In this document: in pieces, positions 59,672 through 64,000 of the stretch
How positions within the stretch are numbered: the stretch's first letter is position 1
Layout of the letters: each line of letters opens with the position of its first letter
Assembly (NCBI RefSeq): GCF_003054055.1
Contig: NZ_QBKI01000002.1
Span: 248,001-312,000, forward strand
Reading direction: 5' to 3'
DNA from: Pontibacter mucosus
GTDB lineage: Bacteria > Bacteroidota > Bacteroidia > Cytophagales > Hymenobacteraceae
Length of the DNA stretch: 64,000 nucleotides
The notes under the pieces: model-generated
Databases searched by the model: none
What the model was told of the DNA's origin: nothing
What the model saw: the letters and a program-made list of their open reading frames with translations, nothing else
Translations under genes and position numbers: made by a program

Positions 59672-60916
59672 TTACTTAAAGCCAAACAGCAGCGGGAAAA
59701 GGAAAACCACGACCACCACCCAGGCCACGTATACCGGAATATAGAGCACGATAAACCGCCCAACTTCGGTGATAGGGGCTTTCTTTGTGGCGGCCTTGTA
59801 GAGCATCACCGTTACGATCAGCAGGTGTATCAGCATCAGCATGTTGGCCCCCAGCACCGCCACCCGGTTTGGTGTAATACCCCACTCCGATATGCGGAAG
59901 GAGATGGCAGACAGCGCAATGCCATTTACCACCACCGTCACCACAGACAGTAACAGCAGCACCCACACGCTCCAGGCAGTTTTTTCCTCGGTGGAGCTTT
60001 CGGCCACGGAGAAGAAAATCAGGGCCATCACCCCAACCAGCAGCGCGTTAAACAGCATCAGGAACTCCCGGTCGTTGTAAGGGTCTTTGCCCGAATAAAT
60101 GATGGCGCCCAGGTAAATCACCAGCATGACGAGCACCAGCGGGCTGAACAGTTTGGCAATCACCGGTGATACCTTGTTGACCAGTTGCGGATTGGTTTGG
60201 GTAAGGTAGGTGGCCACGATGGGCACGGCAGGCAGACCAAACGCCACCACGTACTCAGCGTATAACTCCTCAATCTGAAAACCGATGAGCGCGAACAGCC
60301 CGATGGTGATGCCCGTCATCAGCACGCCGGCAATGACCAGGAGCGCCGTCATCACGGCCAGGTCGCCGTTGAAGCGCAGGAAGCCAAGGCGTTTTCTGTA
60401 GTTACTGAGATCATCGCCCACAAACGAGACCCCAAGTATAACCCAGAGCAGCAGCGGCAAGTGGATGCAGGCCAGCACCAGGGTATCGCTTTGCGGGTTA
60501 TTCGGCAGGAAGTTGATGTACAGCAGGCAGACAAGCGTCGCGAAACCCAGGAAAGCAGCTTTGCCCTCTGGTAATTTGTTTTTCCAGGCGAAGTAGGCAG
60601 CCAGGAACGGGAACACCAGAAAGCTGATGTTGCGGGGATAGTAGAACTCTTCGCTGATGGGGAAAATGGCCGGTAGTTTGGCCAATATACCCGCCACCAA
60701 AGAGGCAATCACCACGAACAGGAGCTCTTTTCGGGAGCCCCACGATATTTCCTCGGTCTCGTAGTGGAGCCTTGCGTACCAGAATTCGGCGAGGGCGTTG
60801 CCTCGTATCTCGGGGTAAAGTATGCTGAACTCCCGTTTAAAAGGCCCCTTGTTGCTGCGGTACAGTCTTTCGAGCTGGCCCGGGTCGTGCAGGTGGGAGA
60901 GGATCTCGTTTTTCAT
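59672..60916 (-). CDS. polytopic membrane protein (DUF4153-like)
   Basis: 414 residues with a soluble N-terminal about 65 residues (ILSHLHDPGQLERLYRSNKGPFKREFSILYPEIRG) followed by 10-11 membrane helices; the EW-type motif GNALAEFWYARLHYE precedes the first helix. Layout and sequence feel resemble DUF4153 proteins of Bacteroidota but I am not certain. It belongs to a run of envelope genes behind a winged-helix regulator with a candidate operator, so it may be part of the response controlled by it. Transport substrate unknown. Confidence 0.7.
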   Translation of the reverse strand: MKNEILSHLHDPGQLERLYRSNKGPFKREFSILYPEIRGNALAEFWYARLHYETEEISWGSRKELLFVVIASLVAGILAKLPAIFPISEEFYYPRNISFLVFPFLAAYFAWKNKLPEGKAAFLGFATLVCLLYINFLPNNPQSDTLVLACIHLPLLLWVILGVSFVGDDLSNYRKRLGFLRFNGDLAVMTALLVIAGVLMTGITIGLFALIGFQIEELYAEYVVAFGLPAVPIVATYLTQTNPQLVNKVSPVIAKLFSPLVLVMLVIYLGAIIYSGKDPYNDREFLMLFNALLVGVMALIFFSVAESSTEEKTAWSVWVLLLLSVVTVVVNGIALSAISFRISEWGITPNRVAVLGANMLMLIHLLIVTVMLYKAATKKAPITEVGRFIVLYIPVYVAWVVVVVFLFPLLFGFK

Positions 60917-60964
60917 GCGTTTATACTTTAAAGCTTATACTTCAGGATTTCCTGGATCTGATGC

Positions 60965-61300
60965 TCAATCCCACATGGTGCCAGCCAGCCCCAGCACAGT
61001 GCCCAGCCACAACCCGACAAAGTATACCACGATGCTCAGCAGTATGGCCACGGTACGGTTGAAGCCACGGGAGCTTTGATACTCCATAAAGGCATAGAAG
61101 GCGCCTCCCATGGCCCCGGCCAGTGGCGTCACAATCAATGGCCTGATCCTCCAGAACTTTCCCCACTCTGCAGGAGGGTTGTCCACCCCAAATACAAAGA
61201 ATGAGATGACAAGTAAGGCGATGCCTGCCCCTATGAGCATAGGTTTGACTACTGACAGAGAGTTGGTTGATTGATTTTGGGATTCGTTTTGCTGTGCCAT
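60965..61300 (-). CDS. small three-helix membrane protein, paralogue of 57296-57625
   Basis: 111 residues: polar N-terminus rich in Gln/Asn/Ser, then three helices (MLIGAGIALLVISFFVFG, PLIVTPLAGAMGGAFYAFM, VAILLSIVVYFVGLWLGTVLG). Shares W--R-LI--PL-G--GG-FY--M and the VY---L--G pattern with the other paralogue. Preceded 41 nt upstream by a copy of the ACTTTGAGTT.CAAAGT operator-like motif, and followed by the large membrane gene 48 nt later. Confidence 0.75.
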   Translation of the reverse strand: MAQQNESQNQSTNSLSVVKPMLIGAGIALLVISFFVFGVDNPPAEWGKFWRIRPLIVTPLAGAMGGAFYAFMEYQSSRGFNRTVAILLSIVVYFVGLWLGTVLGLAGTMWD

Positions 61301-61340
61301 GGTTTTATACTTTTAAGTTGATAAATGTTGTTTTGTGTCT

Positions 61341-61363
61341 AAAGTACTTTGAGTTGCAAAGTT
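61341..61363. promoter_or_regulatory. operator-like palindrome, copy 2
   Basis: AAAGTACTTTGAGTTGCAAA GTT; differs by one base from the copy at 62321-62343. Lies in the gap between the winged-helix gene and the next gene on the minus strand. Confidence 0.6.
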
Positions 61364-61378
61364 GGTGAGCAAAAAAAT

Positions 61379-61687
61379 TTAGTCTAACTGACGGTTGTTT
61401 AAAATTAACTGCTCCAGAGCGTCTAAATGACTTTTGAAGGCTTCTCGTCCAGCCTCGGTGGCATGGTAGGTGGTGTTGGGTTTGCGGCCCACAAACTGCT
61501 TTTCCACGCGCAGGTACTCGGCCTCCTCCAGTGCCCGCAGGTGGCTGGCCAGGTTGCCGTCCGTCAGCTGCAGGGTTTCCTTCAGGGTGTTAAAGTCCAC
61601 CTTGTCCTCCACCATCAGCACCGACATAATGCCCAGCCGCGCCCTGCTCTCGAAGGCCTTGTTTATATTTTCCAGGTACTCTTTCAC
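61379..61687 (-). CDS. winged-helix transcriptional regulator
   Basis: 102 residues, single winged helix-turn-helix of the HTH_34/ArsR-MarR-like type: SRARLGIMSVLMVEDKVDFNTLKETLQLTDGNLASHLRALEEAEYLRVEK gives helix-turn-helix plus wing (FVGRKPNTTYHATEAG). Small size means DNA binding as a dimer. It lies 6 nt downstream of a membrane-protein gene, a pairing common in Bacteroidota where the membrane partner may sense the signal. A perfect ACTTTGA-GTT-TCAAAGT palindrome stands at the operon's promoter and a near copy right after this gene, so autoregulation is likely. Confidence 0.88.
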   Translation of the reverse strand: MKEYLENINKAFESRARLGIMSVLMVEDKVDFNTLKETLQLTDGNLASHLRALEEAEYLRVEKQFVGRKPNTTYHATEAGREAFKSHLDALEQLILNNRQLD

Positions 61688-61693
61688 AGGTGG

Positions 61694-62317
61694 CTAGCGT
61701 TCGTATTTAAAGTACATCAAGGTACCATACACCATGTGCAGCACGCCAAACCCCACCGTCCAGGCAAGCAGGCCGTAACCGGTAAAAAAGCTGACCAGCA
61801 AGCCAAGTATAACTTCGCAAATGCCCAGGTACCGTATGTCGCCATACGTATACTTGCTCCCGTTTATCAAGGCAAGACCATAAAAAACGAGCATAGCAGG
61901 GGCTACCAAGTATAAAATGCCGTGGTAAAGCAGGATAGCACAGAAGATGCCGCCAGCCGCCAACGGAATGGCCAGGTTCACGAGCAGGCGCCTGGATTTG
62001 CTGTCCCACAGGCGGTGGTGGTTAAGCTTGGCCTTGCGCGCGGTAAAGTATAAGGCAGATCCAATAGCAAGGACGAGCACACCCAGGGCCACAGCCACCA
62101 TAAACTGGATGCTGGACCAGGTAAGGGTGGCGCCACTATCCTGGCTGTAAGTTACATTGTACTGGCTCAGGTGCCACTTTACAACAGCCGCCCCGGCAAG
62201 CGCCGACAGGCCCGCCGCCACCCCGGATAACCCGCTAAGCGAGATAAAACGGGAAGAGCGATCCATGATGTTGCGGATCTCGTGCAGGGCTTCTAACTGG
62301 TCTTGCTGCTGATTCAT
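61694..62317 (-). CDS. membrane protein paired with winged-helix regulator
   Basis: 207 residues, six predicted membrane helices (FISLSGLSGVAAGLSALAG, FMVAVALGVLVLAIGSALYF, LLVNLAIPLAAGGIFCAILL, ILYLVAPAMLVFYGLALI, ICEVILGLLVSFFTGYG, AWTVGFGVLHMVYGTLMYF). The N-terminus QDQLEALHEIRNIMDRSSRFISLSGLSG is typical of the proteins that accompany this class of small regulator. No catalytic residues; probably a sensor or a target. First gene of the unit; ATG lies only about 20 nt after the operator/promoter. Confidence 0.8.
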   Translation of the reverse strand: MNQQQDQLEALHEIRNIMDRSSRFISLSGLSGVAAGLSALAGAAVVKWHLSQYNVTYSQDSGATLTWSSIQFMVAVALGVLVLAIGSALYFTARKAKLNHHRLWDSKSRRLLVNLAIPLAAGGIFCAILLYHGILYLVAPAMLVFYGLALINGSKYTYGDIRYLGICEVILGLLVSFFTGYGLLAWTVGFGVLHMVYGTLMYFKYER

Positions 62318-62320
62318 GAT

Positions 62321-62343
62321 AAAGTACTTTGAGTTTCAAAGTT
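62321..62343. promoter_or_regulatory. operator-like palindrome overlapping a -7 box
   Basis: AAAGTACTTTGAGTTTCAAA GTT contains ACTTTGA-GTT-TCAAAGT. On the minus strand TAACTTTG (62337-62344) fits TAnnTTTG, so a bound repressor would cover the promoter of the membrane protein/regulator pair. Confidence 0.65.
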
Positions 62344-62592
62344 AATAGGGCTTTACGTAAAGTCAAGCATCAAGTATAAAAAATGTTGGAATAAATTATC
62401 GGCACTGATTATGCCGCGCAGTCAGCAAAATTGAGAGGCTTATACTTCGGGCAGGACTAACACAAGAACCGGAAGCGCAAGTATAAAACCTGTTTAACCA
62501 AACCCCCGGCCTTACGTTTAAATGGCAAACCAAGGGGCAGGAAGTAAAAACTATCCGTTCTGCCGCTTGTTATACTTGAAAACAGATAACCT

Positions 62593-62898
62593 ATGAACTA
62601 TACAGAGAACTACGAAGGCATAAAACTAGACGTACAGGCGGTTGATATTTCCATCTCGGATGCCCTGCAGCAGGGCGTGCGCGACGTGATAGACAAGGTA
62701 AAGCGCCACAACAAGAAGATAGATTCGGTGGATGTATACTTTAAAGAAGAGCCTAACCAGTCGACCAACACCAAGAGCGTGCGCATGCGCGTGGGTATTC
62801 CGGGCAACGATGTGTTTGCTCAGGATGAAGGCGATAACTGGTTTGAGCTGCTGAAAAACGTAGAAGACAAACTGAGGCGACAACTGGAGAAGCGCTAA
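62593..62898 (+). CDS. ribosome hibernation-promoting factor (HPF/RaiA-like, short form)
   Basis: 101 residues, beta-alpha-beta-beta-beta-alpha S30EA fold: LDVQAVDISISDALQQGVRDVIDKVKRHNKKIDSVDVYFKEE, then a basic-aromatic strand KSVRMRVGIPGNDVFAQDEGDNWFELLKNVEDKLRRQLEKR. Binds the small subunit near the decoding site in stationary phase. Short form, no C-terminal dimerisation domain. Monocistronic, with a terminator 23 nt after the stop. Confidence 0.87.
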   Translation: MNYTENYEGIKLDVQAVDISISDALQQGVRDVIDKVKRHNKKIDSVDVYFKEEPNQSTNTKSVRMRVGIPGNDVFAQDEGDNWFELLKNVEDKLRRQLEKR

Positions 62899-62920
62899 GC
62901 TGCCACCGGCCGTAAACCAC

Positions 62921-62960
62921 AAAACCCGCTGCACTTACCAAGATAAGGCAGCGGGTTTTG
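62921..62960 (+). terminator. rho-independent terminator
   Basis: AAAACCCGCTGC / GCAGCGGGTTTT with a long loop of about 15 nt, followed by GCG. Confidence 0.78.
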
Positions 62961-63006
62961 CGTTTGGCGCTTTTATAATTCGAATTTTAAAACCTAAGTT
63001 GCGATT

Positions 63007-63088
63007 AACCCACCCCCGCCCCTCCAAGGAGGGGAATTTCTAGAATTTTATTATGATTCCCCTTCTTGGAGGGGTTAGAGGTGGGTTT
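63007..63088. repeat. compact MITE-like inverted repeat
   Basis: AACCCACCCCCGCCCCTCCA...GGAATTTCTAG then ATTCCCCTTCTTGGAGGGGTTAGAGGTGGGTT, terminal arms about 30 bp with a 20-nt AT-rich centre. Uninterrupted version of the outer repeat seen at 8988-9297. Confidence 0.75.
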
Positions 63089-63167
63089 ACACTTCAGCGA
63101 AGTAGGCGTTAATATTTAAAGTATAGCAAAGTATAAATCATACTTCACAACTGCACTAAAGTATACC

Positions 63168-63944
63168 ATGAACCACACCTACTACCAGCACAAAAACATC
63201 CTGATTACGGGTGCCGCGCAAGGCATCGGGTTGGGCATGGCAGAGGCCTTTGCCAGGGCCGGTGCTAACGTCATCCTCACCGATGTGGACGAGGAGGCGG
63301 GCCTGCAGGCGCTGCAGCGGCTGAAAGGGCTGTCTGCGGAGTTTATACCTTGTGATGTAAGTATAGAAAGCCAGGTGCAGGAGCTGATGCGGCAAGTGGG
63401 GGAGAAGTATACTTGCCTGGACGCCCTCCTCAACAACGCCGGCATAGCCGACCCGTTTCAGGGGCCGCTGCAGGATCTAAGTATAACTGAATTTGATAAA
63501 GTGCTCTCCGTGAACCTGCGCGGCCCCTTGCTCTGCGCCAGGTATGCGCTGCCCCTGCTGCAGAAGGCCGCGCACCCCGCCATCCTGAATATTACCAGCA
63601 CCCGTGCCTTTATGTCGGAGCCGGATACCTTTGCTTACTCGGCCTCCAAAGGTGGCTTGGAGGCACTCACACACTCTCTGGCCGTTAGCCTGGGCAAGGA
63701 CGGTATCCGCGTAAACGCCATCGCCCCGGGCTGGATTGAGACCGGCAACTGGAAGAAGGAAAGCCAAACGTATGAACCCCGGCACTCTGAAGAAGACAAG
63801 CAGCAGCACCCGGTGGGCCGCGTGGGCCTGCCGCAGGACATCGCCGAGGCCGCCCTGTTTCTCTGCTCCGACAAAGCTGGCTTCATCACCGGCCAGAGCC
63901 TTTCCATCGACGGCGGCATGACCGTGAAGATGATCTATAGGTAG
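63168..63944 (+). CDS. short-chain dehydrogenase/reductase
   Basis: Classical SDR, 258 residues. Cofactor motif TGAAQGIGLG near 14-23, Asp38-like residue in LTDVDEE (suggesting NAD preference), NNAG near residue 90, catalytic Ser in NITSTRAF, Tyr and Lys in YSASKGG near 158-162, and PGWIETG. C-terminal SLSIDGGMTVKMIYR. The substrate is unknown; glucose-dehydrogenase-like and ketoreductase members are both similar. The upstream 80 nt have four AGTATA words in a row and the compact inverted repeat, so expression signals are obscure. Confidence 0.88.
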   Translation: MNHTYYQHKNILITGAAQGIGLGMAEAFARAGANVILTDVDEEAGLQALQRLKGLSAEFIPCDVSIESQVQELMRQVGEKYTCLDALLNNAGIADPFQGPLQDLSITEFDKVLSVNLRGPLLCARYALPLLQKAAHPAILNITSTRAFMSEPDTFAYSASKGGLEALTHSLAVSLGKDGIRVNAIAPGWIETGNWKKESQTYEPRHSEEDKQQHPVGRVGLPQDIAEAALFLCSDKAGFITGQSLSIDGGMTVKMIYR

Positions 63945-64000
63945 AGAGTTTGGGAGTTTAGGAGTTAGAGAGTTAAAGAGTTAGAAGGTTAGAAAGTTTG
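63945..64000. repeat. GAGTTAGAGAGTTA simple repeats
   Basis: Tract of GAGTTTGGGAGTTTAGGAGTTAGAGAGTT-type words right after the SDR gene, continuing to the window edge. Resembles CTAACTCTCTAATTTTTTAAC before cysD. Confidence 0.5.

Overview
The window looks like a chromosomal segment of a Bacteroidota bacterium, most likely of the Cytophagales / Hymenobacteraceae (Pontibacter-like) type; that placement is inference. Supporting signs are a SusC/SusD pair inside a polysaccharide utilisation locus, several promoter-like boxes of the Bacteroidota form TAnnTTTG, few Shine-Dalgarno sequences, many conserved Bacteroidota-only membrane proteins and lipoproteins, and moderately high GC. I see no rRNA, tRNA, CRISPR array, prophage or intact insertion sequence.

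Layout. (1) 1-3191: methionine/threonine branch, metY (5' end cut by the window), metX and homoserine dehydrogenase. (2) 3368-4084: a lipoprotein resembling subtilase propeptides without a protease. (3) 4842-7308 (minus): lysC-lysA for lysine. (4) 7591-14612 (minus): a biotin locus bioB-bioF-bioD, a HEAT-like protein, bioA and a ketoacyl synthase, interrupted by repeat-filled gaps. (5) 14842-16436: a DUF4349 lipoprotein and a conserved unknown. (6) 16684-39560: a large glycan locus with a membrane-tethered propeller/LuxR regulator, SusC, SusD, three GH144-type endo-beta-1,2-glucanases, two GH43-like proteins with discoidin domains, an SGNH esterase, a GH3 beta-glucosidase, an FGly-type sulfatase and a CE1-like esterase. 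I read it as a beta-1,2-glucan locus adapted to decorated glucans. (7) 39879-45009: small unknown, YczE-like membrane protein, TonB-dependent receptor, PD40 protein. (8) 45172-56349: sulfate assimilation in two converging operons, plus strand sulfite reductase - uroporphyrinogen methyltransferase - siroheme/TauE fusion - metZ (then an OsmC-like gene), minus strand cysH-cysD-cysN. (9) 56426-62317: membrane proteins, a radical SAM/B12 protein and a winged-helix regulator with a candidate operator. (10) 62593-63944: a hibernation factor and an SDR.

The most striking system is regulatory. Both sulfur operons begin with the same architecture: a Bacteroidota-type -7 box, a SAM-I-like aptamer, then about 20 nt later a short ORF ending in a run of six or seven cysteine codons just before its stop (45318-45419 plus, 56057-56191 minus), then a long untranslated spacer before the first enzyme gene. 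This suggests dual sensing of SAM (riboswitch) and charged tRNA-Cys (ribosome stalling on the leader), analogous to polycysteine attenuators known in mycobacteria but in an unrelated phylum and joined to a riboswitch.

The second window-wide signal is the word AGTATAA (commonly AAGTATAAA) and its complement, about 120 copies by hand tally where about 6 are expected from composition. It is spread over both strands, coding and non-coding DNA, and even terminator loops. Intergenic gaps also carry a rich set of short palindromes with changing arms, MITE-like inverted repeats and a 217-bp dispersed repeat pair.
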